Assembly (NCBI GenBank): GCA_963556495.2
Contig: OY747721.1
Coordinates: 8,838,149 to 8,902,148, forward strand
Length of the DNA: 64,000 nucleotides
From: Valencia hispanica
Taxonomy: Eukaryota > Chordata > Actinopteri > Cyprinodontiformes > Valenciidae
Reading direction: 5' to 3'
In this document: positions 54,775-64,000 of the stretch, piece by piece
Numbering within the stretch: the first letter of the stretch is position 1
Layout of the letters: each line of letters starts with the position of its first letter
The notes under the pieces: generated by a model
What the model was told of the DNA's origin: nothing
What the model saw: only the letters and a program-made list of their open reading frames with translations
Database searches by the model: none
Made by a program: the position numbers and the translations under genes

Positions 54775-57335
54775 TCAATTAAAAGCTAGGCTAAAAAGGT
54801 GGGTCTTGAGCCTGCTCTTAAAAACATGAACGTCCTCTGTGGCCCTAAGATCCTCAGGCAGCCTGTTCCAGAGGTGAGGGCCATAAAACTGGAAAGACGC
54901 CTCTCCTTGAGTGCGTGTTTTGACTTTAGGGATGACAAGGAGACGGCTGCCAGAGGAGCGCATAAGGTTCATAAGGTAAAAGTCGTTCTTAAAGATAAGA
55001 AGGCCCAAGAACATTAAGACACTTAAAAACCATTAAAAGAACCTTAAAATTGATCCTAAGACACACGGGGAGCCAATGCAGTGATTTTAAGACCAGTGTA
55101 ATGTGCTCCCGCCTCCTGGTCTTTGTCAGGACACGTGCTGCTGAATTTTGTAGTAGTTGTAAACCTTAGATACTCTTTTTGGGAAGACCAGAAAGTAGGG
55201 CATTACAGTAATCAATTCTACTGGTGATAAAAGCATGCATCAGTGTCTCTGTGTTGGCCCGAGAAAGAATGGGGCGGACTTTGGCAATGTTTTTTAGATG
55301 ATAAAAACCTGTTTTAGTAATATTTTTAATGTGAGGGATAAAAGTCAGCTCAGAGTCAAAAATCACGCCCAGGTTCTTCCCTTGTAAAGAAGGATTAAAA
55401 GACATTGATCGTAGTTTTGGTAAAAGTTTCTCTCTCTGAGCCTCAGTACTGATGACTAAAACTTCAGTTTTGTCCTGGTTGAGCTGGAGAAAGTTTTCTG
55501 CCATCCAGGATTTGATGTCTAAAATGCAGTTAAAAAGTGCACCCATTGGCTGTGTCATCAGGAGACATGGAGATATACAACTGTGTATCATCAGGGTAAC
55601 TGTGAAAGTTAACTCCAAGTCTTCTGATGACGCTGCCAACAGGGAGCATATAAATGTTAAAAAGCACTGGGCCTAAAATCGAACCCTAGGGCACACCACA
55701 TGTGATCTTGTGGACCTTAGAGGAGCAGATATCTAAACTTACCATAAAAGTCCTGTCTGTGAGATAGGATGTGAACCATTTGTGATCTGTTTTAAACGGG
55801 TTAAAAGAATAGTGTTCCGTGTTTGATTCTTTGAGCCCTCCGAAAAGGCTGGCCAGGAAGCACACACTATTATAACTCGTGTTTTCTGTTTATTTTCCTT
55901 AATCAGTTGTACACAGGTACACAGGACATTAACCTGAAAGTAATAAAACGTATAAAATAATTACAATCAATTCTTCAAGTAGATTGTGCAAAGAAATAAA
56001 CTCAAGGAGTCCACAATACCAGTCACATAGATAACAGAAAAGGCATAAAACCTACATTGACTACATTACCCAGAATGCCCTACGTTTACTGGGCATGCGC
56101 ACAACAACGCTACTGCTCCCATGTGAGCAGCCCGTGCTCCTAACTCACACACGTTGCTTGGCAAACGCACATCACAGAGGTGCATCGTAGTGCGACACTC
56201 TAAGTTACTTGAACATATTACAAATCAAACTACCATTTACCATGCTCTTACCACTGTCAGTCGCCGAATAACCAGTGTTACAACTTAAGCTAAGTGCTAC
56301 AACTTTAGCTAAATGCTACACAGCATTCACGTTACTGAATGCCAAAGATATAAATAACTTTCCATCATGTGACATTTAAGAGCGCTTGCCACTGACACAC
56401 TGTGGTACATGTTAATGCAAACAAATATCAATTAACAGTATTATCAAGCTGCATTATCAAGAAGTAGGCTACATACCAACGGGCTGTGTGCTTCCGACAA
56501 TGGTCCAGGTTAAAATGAGAAACTCATCAGAAATTAAAGTTAACAGCTACACTTGCACATGCGCTCAAGCATGACATTAGAACTTAAAACTGTAAACAGA
56601 GGTATCTAAACATTTATAAAGCTTGATCCACGCATTTCCATTTCAAATGAATATACATAAAATTATTTAGACCCATTACTTTTTTTAAATAACAAAAGAC
56701 TCAACAAATAGTGTGGTCTACTGTTTTAAAGGCAGCGCTTAGATCCAGTAGAACAGTGTCAGTGTCACCCTCTGGGCATCATTGTTTAATCTAAAATCAT
56801 TTAAAATCTTCAGAAGGGCCGTCTCTGTGCTGTGGTTCACCCTAAAACCAGACGGAAATTTCTCCAGGACATTATGAGCGTTAATAAAATCATTAAGTTG
56901 AATTAAAACAAGCTTTTCTAAAACTTTGCCTAAAAATGGTAAGTTAGATATCGGTCAGTAGTTGTAAAAAATAATCAAAATCTATATTGTTCTTCTTCAA
57001 CAGGGGCCTCACTACCGCCCGTATAAAAGCAGCAGGAAAGATTCCTGTCTGATGGGAGCAATTCATCATGATTAAAATCTCATCCCTGAAAGATCCATAA
57101 AATTGTTTAAAAAAGGAAGTGGGAATCCGGTCCAAAACACATTTGGTGGGCCTCACTGAGGAGTCCCAGCTACCAGGACAACACTGTCCAGCATTTCCTC
57201 TGGAGACACACACTCAGATTTGTCTAAAACCATGTTACTATGAGAAGATAAAATATTACATCTGATGGTGTCTACCTTCCCTCTGAAGTGGTCTGCGAAC
57301 TCCTCACATAGTGTTTGAGGGGGTTTTCTGATATG
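54775..57335 (-). pseudogene. L2-type LINE reverse transcriptase, broken
   Basis: Reverse strand, in order: pre-RT 'FADHFRGKVDTIRCNILSSH' (57260-57320); 'LDRIPTSFFKQFYGSFRDEI' and 'GIFPAAFIRAVVRPLLKKNN' (56990-57140); 'LPFLGKVLEKLVLIQLNDFI' (56870-56940); 'EKFPSGFRVNHSTETALL' (56810-56870); then an insertion (55805-56700); 'WFTSYLTDRTFMVSL' (55740-55780); '[19 protein letters not shown]' (55640-55710); a catalytic box reading YPDD where YADD is usual (about 55595); 'IKSWMAENFLQLNQDKTEVL' (55440-55520); '[19 protein letters not shown]' (55170-55225); and 'LWNRLPEDLRATEDVHVFKS' (54800-54870). Stops and shifts are moderate, so the copy is younger than the one at 1362. Confidence 0.85.
55805..56700. 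mobile_element. Unidentified insertion with promoter-like motifs
   Basis: LINE RT is continuous on both sides ('DLSAAFKTVDHTI' at about 56720 and 'WFTSYLTDRTFMV' at 55780), so about 0.9 kb has been inserted. It contains ACTACATTACCCAGAATGCC (56060-56079), nearly identical to the vertebrate SBS/ZNF143 motif, followed 11 bases on by GGGCATGCGCA, an NRF1-like palindrome. 'GCTAAATGCTACA' / 'GCTAAGTGCTACAA' recur at 56290-56320. No termini or coding frame recognised; an LTR or a MITE are both possible. Confidence 0.5.
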
Positions 57336-57337
57336 CA

Positions 57338-57425
57338 TTACCACAATTTTCGGACTACAAGCCGCTACTTTTTTCACACAGTTTGGACCCTGCTGGAAAA
57401 GTATGCGTTTCTGGAATTTCTTACA
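57338..57425. repeat. Terminal fragment of a dispersed DNA repeat
   Basis: 'CACAATTTTCGGACTACAAG' then CCGCTACTTTTTTC is a sequence I recall as the end of a vertebrate DNA repeat. Only one end is present. Confidence 0.3.
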
Positions 57426-57534
57426 GCGTTATATGATTTGAGACGTTCGATGTACATTTGATGATTTATTGTAATTTTATTTTCCCTCCATTTTCTCCCT
57501 GCCTCCCTGCAGCTCCTTTTTTATCTTTTAAGGT

Positions 57535-57700
57535 CTTCATTTCTCCATGGTGTTGTAAGTTTTGAGTGTTTGTGTTTGAGTTATGGCCTCATTTGACCAC
57601 AGTACCTTCCTCCATGCATTTGCAGTGTTTTGTACTTAGCTTGTGGTCAGCTTTGTGGAGTACATGACTAAAAGTTGTCCTGTTGATAGACTCCCCCACC
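57535..57700 (-). pseudogene. Tc1-type transposase remnant
   Basis: Reverse strand 'LWSNEAITQTQTL' and a Lys/Cys-rich upstream stretch fit the region of a Tc1 transposase around the first catalytic Asp (usual motif WSDE, here WSNE). Short and heavily mutated. Confidence 0.4.
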
Positions 57701-58645
57701 CAGGGGTCGCATTAACTGAACATTTTCTGTATTTGACCAGTTTTTTAGAATGAATTTGAAGGTTGTCCATCATTTTGACAGATTAGTATTTACATATCTG
57801 GCATCTGACATTTACAACTTTATGCACAGAGTAGAGATAATTAAATCAATTAAAAAAAGATTCCCATGAGAGCATCTGAGCATTATCTCAGACCTCGACA
57901 CCATACGCATCTTGCAAACCGGGAGCGTACAGCGTGTTGAAGAGTTACTGAGTCTTTGGAGCGTGTTGCTCACAAGAGGCCGGTGTTGTGTCAACCACCG
58001 GTGCATGCTGCGGTTTTTATAGCCACTTGAGTGATAGCTTGCGTGTCAGGAAACGGCTCGTTCAGACAGTCTTTCCGATTTCTGATCACTTCAGTTGGAG
58101 AAAAATTGCCTTATTTCAAAACTTTGACTGAGGTGGCCCTTAATTACAGTGTCCAGTAAAGCTGGTCGATTAATTTAATTTTAATCTCAATTACGATCTG
58201 GGTTTTCATCATAAAAATATTCATAAAAATAAAACGATCCAATTTTTCCTCCTCCTTTGCCGTTTATTTTCACGCTGTTCCGAGTTGCAAACCAAGCGCA
58301 CCTCCCATTCATAGACTGCATATTACTGGACGAAACCCATTGGTTTCTGAAGAGCAAAAACTAAGCCAAATGGGCTGTTCCCACCGCCGCCATCTTGTCT
58401 GTGTCACGCGTTTCGTCACTCCCAGAAAAAAAACAAAAATGGGCAAAGAGGTGGAGCTGAGAGTGGAGCTGAGAGGGCGGGGGCGGCTGATTGACACTCT
58501 GAGCCGATGTAGCCAGGAGCTAGTCCTGGAGCTAACTGAAGCTAATTGAAGCTAACGGAGGTTAGCGGGCGCCTTTAGCCTGAAAGCCGCAGTAGAGCAA
58601 CTCTGCTACCCTCCTCCATCCAGGCTGTAAATACAATATTAAATC

Positions 58646-58652
58646 GGTAAGT
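58646..58652 (+). other. Splice donor of a 5' UTR exon
   Basis: ATCG|GTAAGTT, a consensus donor, ends a GC-rich stretch (58480-58646) that follows 'GCCGCCATCTTG', a YY1-like motif near 58388-58400. I infer a transcription start in this GC-rich part and splicing to the acceptor at 59003. Confidence 0.4.
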
Positions 58653-59003
58653 TAACATTTAAATTGAAATAATCTATTCAAATGAAATGATCATTAACTT
58701 AATGCAAGTTTTCAATGATATTTTTAACTTAGTTATTAATAGTGTATGAGATCTAGTCTATGCATGAGATACATGATCAAGCTAAGTTAGTTAGTATTTA
58801 CCCTAATTGTTAGTGATTGTACTACCATGTAGGATCTCCCACTTAAAAAAACTGTTCCCACAGCTATTGTAGATTAGCAACATCTAATATGACTAATTTC
58901 GATCCTAGTCAATTCTACAATGTAGGAATTTTACTAATCATTTATTGAGGTCTGGGAAGGGATAAGTTGCACTTTAGTAAGACACTTGTGTTTCTTTTTA
59001 TAG

Positions 59004-59636
59004 ATTTTGTTTACCAGGTCACAATGGTTGCATGCCTGTCCTCCACAGCAGCCAAACAAAGCAGGAAATGTAAGTACCTGTCTCCATCACTTCATGTAGA
59101 ATTTAATAGTATTATACTTTCAACCGATAAGCCACACCTGTGCAACTGCCATTCATTATGCTAGTTTTTTTCTCCATAGCCATTTGGATCATTGGAGACA
59201 GCTATGTCTGACATAGTTCTGAGAGAGCCTAAGAAACCATCGGAGGAAACCTCGGCCTCGCAGACATCCGTATCTCCTGGTTTGGCTGGGGGGGCTGAGG
59301 TGGAAAGGAGGAAGAGCAGCTCTAGATGTCCTCATCATCAGCTGTGGTGGAGATGACATGGGGATGGTCAGCAGTGTCCAGTTGGTGAACATGATGATGG
59401 AGGACCTGCACCAGCTTTACCTTCTCCACCCTCAGATGTCAATCATCTTCTCCTCCATCACCTGAAGGCGTCGATAGAGGGCAGATGTAAACCCAGCAAA
59501 AATAGAAAAGGCCAGCAGGTTTGTCAACAGTGTTATGGCTTCTTTTATTCCTAGTTTAAATTGTGCCATCTTTACACATCCTCACATTAGACATGACAGT
59601 CCTTTTGAACAATTGATGTTAAAGTCAAAAGTATAA
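59004..59636 (+). pseudogene. SGNH-hydrolase-like gene, two coding exons, broken
   Basis: Exon 59004-59069 has an acceptor (TTTCTTTTTATAG) and a donor (AAAT|GTAAGT); from the ATG at 59024 it encodes MVACLSSTAAKQSRK. The next exon starts at 59180 after 'TTTTTCTCCATAG'. Joining the two keeps the frame and completes a Ser codon, giving 'SIWIIGDSYV', the nucleophile block of SGNH hydrolases. Then 'GLADIRISWFGWGG', 'DVLIISCGGDDMGMVSSVQL' (the usual CGGND block, here Asp for Asn), 'FSSIT', 'AKIEKASRFVNSVMASF' and 'HPHIRHD'. The terminal Asp-x-x-His block is missing, as a stop falls at 59636. At least three in-frame stops and one frameshift (near 59320) make it a pseudogene. Such hydrolases are known as passengers in some fish transposons. 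Confidence 0.6.
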
Positions 59637-59639
59637 ATA

Positions 59640-60154
59640 TAATCCTGATTGTTATGTCTAATGTGTTGTTGGTGTAGTTTTTTTCATTTCAACAATTACA
59701 TCTGTTGCCATAACACTGTTGACAACTCTGCCCCCCCCCCAAAAAAAACCCAATTTTACTGTACATAAGTCTCTTTTGCTTTCTGGCCCCCCTTGTTTTT
59801 TTATCTGTGTCCCTTTCTTTTATAGAATCTTGTGTTTAAAAAAATAAATGTTTTATTCTCTATAATGACTGAAAATTCTTTCAACAGCATATAACAAGGG
59901 AAAAAATAAAACAAAGTAATTAATCAGCCAACTGCATTTTTGAATTTGATGAATTCCTTCAATATTAAAATAAACCTTGGTGTCTGCAATATTACAAAGC
60001 CAAATCATACTTCGTATGCGGCTACAAAACTATGATTTTTTTTCCTGAAATGGAAACAATATCTGTGTGAAAGAAAAACAAACTTCATTCATTTGTTGTT
60101 TATTTAATCAAAAACAAAAAACGGACAGCACCTAACGACATGAAAGAAGTGGCA
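59640..60154. other. No gene recognised; spacer between convergent genes
   Basis: C-run and A-run at 59732-59751. AT-rich otherwise. Confidence 0.3.
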
Positions 60155-60228
60155 TTAAAGATGATGCACATATAATGTTAAGTACTTCTCCTTATGATCT
60201 TCCTGTAGTTTTAGGCGATTGATATAAT
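60155..60228 (-). CDS. Terminal exon of the reverse-strand THAP-like gene
   Basis: Reverse strand: acceptor TTTTTTCTTACAG, then an open stretch 'YINRLKLQEDHKEKYLTLY' followed by VHHL and a stop. The charged, helical ending resembles C-termini I recall from predicted THAP-type fish proteins. Its reading phase does not join directly to the THAP-like exon at 61074, so a middle exon is missing. Confidence 0.3.
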
Positions 60229-60547
60229 CTGTAAGAAAAAACAAAACAATGTATATTAAAAACTTAAAATTTCAACATTGCCCGTCTTAGTTGGAAACCC
60301 ACTCACCACAAAAAGACAAACGTGCTGTAAACAAATGAACACACAGACATAACACTTATGGGTATATGTATAAAAGTACAAATATGACGGTGAATCCCAT
60401 ATGACAGAATATCAGAAATGGTTAATGCCTTAACTGACAACTCTTATTAATTTTTAAAAAGTAAAAAATCTCTGACAAGAAAATATGAAATATATCTGGA
60501 GCTAGTTGGGAAAAAAATGATTTTTTTTGTAAACAAATGGGCCTCTA

Positions 60548-60677
60548 AGATAAGGCTGCTTGGTCGACGGGTTGAAATGATCACATTTCTTATCTACTTC
60601 ACATGTTAAAACCGTCAAAATAACGTGCTGGTACACACACATTTTATATATATATATAATGTGTGTGTACCAGCACG

Positions 60678-60711
<34 letters not shown>

Positions 60712-60941
60712 TTTTTTTTAGGCCTATATATATGTGTGTGTGTGTGTCTTGACCGCGAAGCGATCAATATGTTATTTTGACGGTGAAATGAGCACAACTC
60801 AATAATTTTCTTAAATAAAATCATGAAGCCCTGTTTGCCCATAGCTTTTACTAAAACTATGTGAAGTTTGAATAAATCAACATGTAAAGTAAATAAGAAA
60901 TGTGATCATTTCAACCCATGTTCGACCAAGCAGCCTTATCT
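60548..60941. mobile_element. TA-flanked MITE (mariner-type)
   Basis: Ends AGATAAGGCTGCTTGGTCGA and, read inward, the same 20 bases, continuing for about 25 bases more with a small gap ('GGGTTGAAATGATCACATTT'). TA dinucleotides flank it at 60546-60547 and 60942-60943. A second pair of inverted arms, 'ACCGTCAAAATAAC', lies at about 60610 and 60770. No transposase. It sits in the presumed intron of the reverse-strand gene. Confidence 0.8.
60621..60680. repeat. Perfect 23-bp inverted repeat with AT loop
   Basis: TAACGTGCTGGTACACACAC plus ATT (60621-60643) is exactly mirrored at 60658-60680 around a 14-base TA-rich loop; a further (TA)n tract follows to 60712. Confidence 0.95.
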
Positions 60942-61073
60942 TAAATGCACAACATCTTAACCTGTTCAGTTTGTAATTTCCCAGCGTGGTTAACTAGCTA
61001 CTTTGCTAATTAAGGAGCTCAGCTGCAGGAGCTTCATCTACAAAATAATGTACAGAAATATTATTTTACTTAC

Positions 61074-61138
61074 CGAAAAAAATGGAGCAGAGACTTCCTG
61101 GACGGTCTGTTAGTGCAATCAGTACCACAGCAAGCCAT
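61074..61138 (-). CDS. THAP-like first exon of the reverse-strand gene
   Basis: Reverse strand ATG at 61138, MACCGTDCTNRPSRKS then LLHFF, ending in a split codon at a GTAAGT donor (exon end 61074). The Cys spacing and 'CTNR' recall the start of THAP zinc fingers (C2CH, DNA-binding domains shared with P-element and Kolobok-type transposases). Only the first two zinc ligands can lie in this exon; the remaining Cys and His would be in an exon I could not find, perhaps displaced by the MITE at 60548-60941. Confidence 0.4.
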
Positions 61139-61620
61139 ATTTGTCCAATAAGTGCACGATTTATATCTAAACACTAATAAAGTTTACGGATAGAACTGAT
61201 GTTCAAGTTCAGAGAAAGGAAATGGCCAAAGTATTAACGTGAATCCCAGGCTGAAGGCCTTCCCCGGAGCAAACGGGGAGGGGGGGGAAGCAGTCTATGG
61301 TGGCAAGCTTCTAGCCACCGTTAGCCACCAGCCTTAGCGCTGACGGCTCATCTGAGACCTGTCAATCAAAAGGACACGTAATTTCAAGATTAAAGTATGT
61401 CCAAACGGATGAGTTAGAAAAAAATTCACCCCCCTCAGAGTTGTCATGACGATAAACCTGACCTATTAAACCTAAAATGGTTTTTTGAACCAGGCTGTAA
61501 ACAGGTTTATTTCTGCTGTGAAGTTGGCCTTTTTAACATGGGAGTCAATGGGAAATTGCCAGCCCCCAGCGGATGAGGGGTGAACTGCAATTTTTGTTAC
61601 TTCCGTGATGGCCTCAATTC

Positions 61621-62045
61621 TGAGCGGCGGAGTTTGCCCCTTGCTCCCATTACACCAACCACTTTGATGTCATTCTAGTTCTCACCACGTCTCAAACGAT
61701 GTCGCTAACTTAGAGACTTTGTCGCTAGTGTTATTAGAGACCTTTGGAGACTCTGACACAGGTGAGGAGCTCACGGCAGCAGCGCTGCTCGGTGAGAAGA
61801 GTCACGTACGTGCTTCACGTCGGAGTGCTTACAGCAGGCCACCAGTCCAGCTCCAGTCAGAGGATATTTACCCCACTGTGTTCAGAGAATGAATCGCGCT
61901 ATCCGCACTTAGTAAGGGTAAGATTTAAATATAATTTTTTTTGTCTAAAATAAACAAATGCACGCTGAAATATCACAGATTTCACTCACTCAGCTCAGTT
62001 ACTCCCCTCGTCTACTGTGTCTGGCTTCTCCGTTAAACAGCCATC
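61621..62045. other. hAT interior upstream of its transposase start
   Basis: Contains a 69-codon frame (61744-61953) without recognisable features, ending beside GTAAGG. It may be a leader exon of the hAT gene. Confidence 0.3.
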
Positions 62046-62300
62046 ATGTCTCCGTCTAAAATGGACTTTCAGGAATACAGAGATAAGTGGGACTCAAACC
62101 CTGAATTAAAAGACTGGTTGAAGCCATTTACAGGTGATGTTACATAGGCCTACTGCCTGTACTGTAAGGCTGATTTTTCTGTCACAATTAGATATAAAAA
62201 GTAATATATGAATAAACACATGACAACAAAAAAACATACTCAAAACACAGTGAACAACCCGGGATTAAAGAAGCTAATCAACACTTTGGGCTTGCCATCT
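62046..62300 (+). pseudogene. hAT transposase N-terminus with BED-type finger, broken
   Basis: ATG at 62046: 'MSPSKMDFQEYRDKWDSN', 'ELKDWLKPF', a stop at about 62145, then 'AYCLYCKADFSV', another stop, and 'YMNKHMTTKKHTQN'. The CxxC and HxxxxxH pairs about 20 residues apart are the pattern of a BED zinc finger, which binds transposon ends in hAT proteins. The catalytic domain is missing. Confidence 0.55.
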
Positions 62301-62717
62301 GATTTTGCACTGTATATCTCAATTTACTCATCAGTATTTGCACGTTATTGTTTTCCAAGACAAAGCTTAACTTTATTTGACTCCCATGGGAGAAATGTTC
62401 CCAAATTTTTTTTTATGTCTAAAATCCTAAAAACAATGTTTAAAAGCCACTGTTGATGTTCAATAAATTTATTGTCAACGTTAAAGATCATGTTAAATTA
62501 TCGAGATCTCAATTTCAATGAAAATAATCGTGAACATCATTTTTGCCATAATCGAGCAGCCTTAGTCTCCAGTGTGGCAGCGGAGCTCGGCTTCAGGGTT
62601 CAGAACAACATCTAATCATCCCCCATGAGAAGTCAACTGTCCAAGGCAAAACTCCAAAATCTCATGACAACTTCTGCAGCTATCCCACTGTTTGATTACG
62701 CAAAAATGGGTAAGCAT

Positions 62718-63442
62718 TTCACTCAACCATCACCACTGTGGACTTGTTGCGCTTCCTGGGCACCACCATCACCCAGGACCCCAAGTGGGAGCCCACCATC
62801 ACCTTCGCCATAAAGAAGGCCCGGCAGAGGATGTACTGAGGCAGCTGAAGAAATTAACCTGCCGGCACGGACGATGATGCAGTTCTACACTGCAATCATC
62901 GAGTCCCTCCTCACCTCCTCCATCACCGTGTGGTATGCTGGAGCTACCATCAGGGACAAACAGAGACTGCAGCGTGTTGTGCGCTCTGCTGAGAAGGTGA
63001 CTGGCTGCAGATTCTCATCTCTACAGGACCTGTACACCTCCAAGACTCTGGGGCGTGCAGGTCGGATCACACCTGACCCTTCTCACCCTGGACACAGTCT
63101 TTTTGACTTGCTCCCCTCATGCAGGTGGACTGGAACCTCTCATCATAAGAACAGTTTCTTCCCCTCTGCTGTAGGACTCATGAACAATAACCCTAAGACT
63201 ATTCCCACTACCCGCTCTGTTTCAGTCACATGACCCTGTGTTGTGTTTTTGCACCTGTCTAATTTTACACTGATTATAACCTGCACTCATGTATATATTC
63301 ATCTTTTTACCCCATTTTATTTTTATTTATTGCATGCTTAGAAGTGTTTATCTTATGTTTGCACAAAGTAACGCAGCAATTTCCTAATGTTGTGAACCTG
63401 TTCACACATAAGGCAATAAAACCTTGCTGATTTTGATTCTGA
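62718..63442 (+). pseudogene. Non-LTR retrotransposon RT C-terminus and 3' end
   Basis: 'FLGTTITQDPKWEPTIT' in one frame at 62750, then from 62874 a clean 119-codon stretch: 'MMQFYTAIIESLLTSSITVW', 'DKQRLQRVVRSAEKVTGC', 'SLQDLYTSK', 'DPSHPGHSLFDLLPSCR' and 'HKNSFFPSAVGLM'. This block follows the polymerase domain in a fish LINE family different from the L2-type copies; I do not name its clade. It ends with AATAAAACCTTGCTG and a 'GATTTTGATTCTGACT' tail at 63442. 5'-truncated at 62718. Confidence 0.75.
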
Positions 63443-63453
63443 CTGAATGTTAT

Positions 63454-63780
63454 TTAAAGAGTAACTAAACCCCAAAACTTATTTTTTTGCTTATAAACTG
63501 TATAAATGGGTCTTTACCAATGTAATCTTTCAGTTTCTGGGAATTCTTTTACATTTTCATGTAAACTTATTTAATTCTACACTTTTTGTAAAAGGCGGAG
63601 AAGATCTGCTGGCTCAGGGCGCTCAGTCAGCGCTGCCAAAGGCCGGCCCCAACGGTGCTGCTGAGGCAGAGGGAGACAGGATAGGTCCAGTCTCTGAGTG
63701 GTAATGCTAACATGGAGGCCAGCATTCAAAATAGATGAAGGTCGATCAGATCAACCAGTTGCAAAACTGCCAACGTTGCA
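63454..63780. mobile_element. Left end of a TTAA-type repeat
   Basis: TTAA followed by AGAGTAACTAAACCCCAAAA, which I recall as the terminus of a fish DNA repeat. Right end not located in the window. Confidence 0.35.
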
Positions 63781-63789
63781 GTGTCAGAT

Positions 63790-64000
63790 TAAGCTAGCTG
63801 TCACTGTCCTCCTGACCACACCCCCATGTTCCCCCCTCTGCTCATCCCCCACACTTGGCGATGCTTGGGGATCTGAACATCCATGTTGATGCCCCCTCAT
63901 CCCCTTTTGCATCTGAATTTCTTCAGCTACTGGACTGTTTTAATTTAACACAACTTGTCGATGTCCCCACACACACTAGGGGGACCTTGGACCTGGTTAT
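63790..64000 (+). pseudogene. LINE endonuclease fragment, runs off the window
   Basis: Reads 'LGDLNIHVDAPSSPFASEFL' in a shifted frame, 'QLLDCFNLTQLVDVPTHT' and 'RGTLDLVI', the GD(F/L)N block and the stretch before SDH in L2-type endonucleases (compare 43795-43940). The rest lies beyond 64000. Confidence 0.65.

Larger units (their letters stand above)
58305..61620. mobile_element. Two-gene DNA transposon-like unit (SGNH hydrolase-like plus THAP-like)
   Basis: The left flank contains 'CATTCATAGACTGCATATTA' and 'ACGAAACCCATTGGTTTCTG', the right 'TGGCCTTTTTAACATGGGAG' and 'AAATTCACCCCCCTCAGAG', both common in fish repeats that I recall as ends of one DNA-transposon group. I could not define inverted termini or a target duplication. 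Inside, two convergent spliced genes: a forward SGNH hydrolase-like pseudogene (59004-59636) with a 5' UTR exon ending at 58646, and a reverse gene with a THAP-like first exon (61138-61074) and a terminal exon (60228-60155). No DDE catalytic region is visible. The class is uncertain. Confidence 0.4.
58157..62564 (+). mobile_element. hAT element nested in family A copy 5
   Basis: Ends TAAAGCTGGTCGATTA and, read inward, TAAGGCTGCTCGATTA match at 14 of 16 positions. Flanking 8-mers gtgtccag (58149-58156) and gtctccag (62565-62572) differ once. The interior includes the start of a BED-finger type transposase at 62046 and a second, unrelated two-gene unit at about 58305-61620. Length without that unit would be about 1.1 kb. 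Confidence 0.75.
57701..62717 (+). mobile_element. hAT-type family A, copy 5, split by a large insertion
   Basis: 57701-58156 (CAGGGGTCGCATTAACTG start) and 62573-62717 are contiguous in copy 2 (13920-14075). The intervening 4.4 kb is another hAT. The 3' end is missing after 'AAATGGGTAAGCATTTC', where LINE sequence begins. Confidence 0.7.

Noticed and set aside
58309..58549. Overlapping frames on both strands near the GC-rich segment
   Set aside because: They precede the splice donor at 58646 and match a repeat end; treated as 5' UTR.

Overview
The window looks like intergenic or intronic DNA from a teleost fish. It is packed with transposable elements and shows no intact host protein-coding gene. 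The reasons for teleost are the mix of families: L2-type and L1/Tx1-type LINEs, Ty3/gypsy LTR elements, Tc1-like transposons with the typical fish terminal sequences, several hAT families with 8-bp target duplications, Harbinger-like and TTAA-target MITEs, and tRNA-headed SINEs with L2-like tails. Family names come from recognition of motifs and were not checked against a repeat database. Almost every long reading frame is either a transposon protein fragment or a frame shadow.

Layout. 1-7 kb: a reverse-strand L2 LINE tail, a decayed forward gypsy pol (2.4-4.5 kb) split by a 224-bp hAT MITE, then a TTAA-flanked DNA transposon (5.0-6.3 kb) holding a LINE fragment and an exon-like ORF. 7-14.4 kb: an LTR-like block, hAT family A copies, one cut by a (ATGG)n SINE, one complete copy (10.7-14.4 kb) split by another hAT that itself carries an element rich in AGACGTCTA palindromes. 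14.4-20.5 kb: sparse DNA, then a reverse L2 LINE split by an internally deleted gypsy element with both LTRs (17.05-18.4 kb), and repeat family B. 20.5-31.4 kb: a reverse-strand retroelement block made of a gypsy gag-pol fragment, an unassigned 353-codon ORF with leader and 5' LTR, a nearly full L1-type LINE (26.2-30.5 kb) and an LTR-like sequence.

31.4-40.4 kb: a Harbinger-like MITE with perfect 23-bp termini, more family A and Tc1 material, and a Tc1 element (35.3-37.6 kb) with a broken transposase and an internal insertion. 40.5-45.7 kb: a forward L2-type LINE with an esterase-type ORF1, cut by a 1.73-kb hAT with a perfect 8-bp duplication, then a SINE, family B and an exact 140-bp tandem duplication. 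46-53.6 kb: a TTAA element, an LTR-like block, a Harbinger-like MITE and much sequence with nothing recognisable. 53.6-57.7 kb: Tc1 remnants and a reverse L2 LINE with its (ATTG)n tail, carrying a SINE in its 3' UTR and an unidentified promoter-like insertion in its RT. 57.7-62.7 kb: a four-deep nest. A family A hAT holds another hAT, which holds a two-gene DNA transposon-like unit, which holds a TA-flanked MITE. 62.7-64 kb: LINE C-terminal and endonuclease fragments.

Nothing here works as an operon or pathway. The interest lies in the order of insertions, which target duplications and interrupted codons let one read directly, and in a few odd elements: the SGNH-hydrolase plus THAP-like unit at 58.3-61.6 kb, the chimeric retroelement at 20.5-26.2 kb, and the palindrome-rich element at 11.3-12.85 kb.
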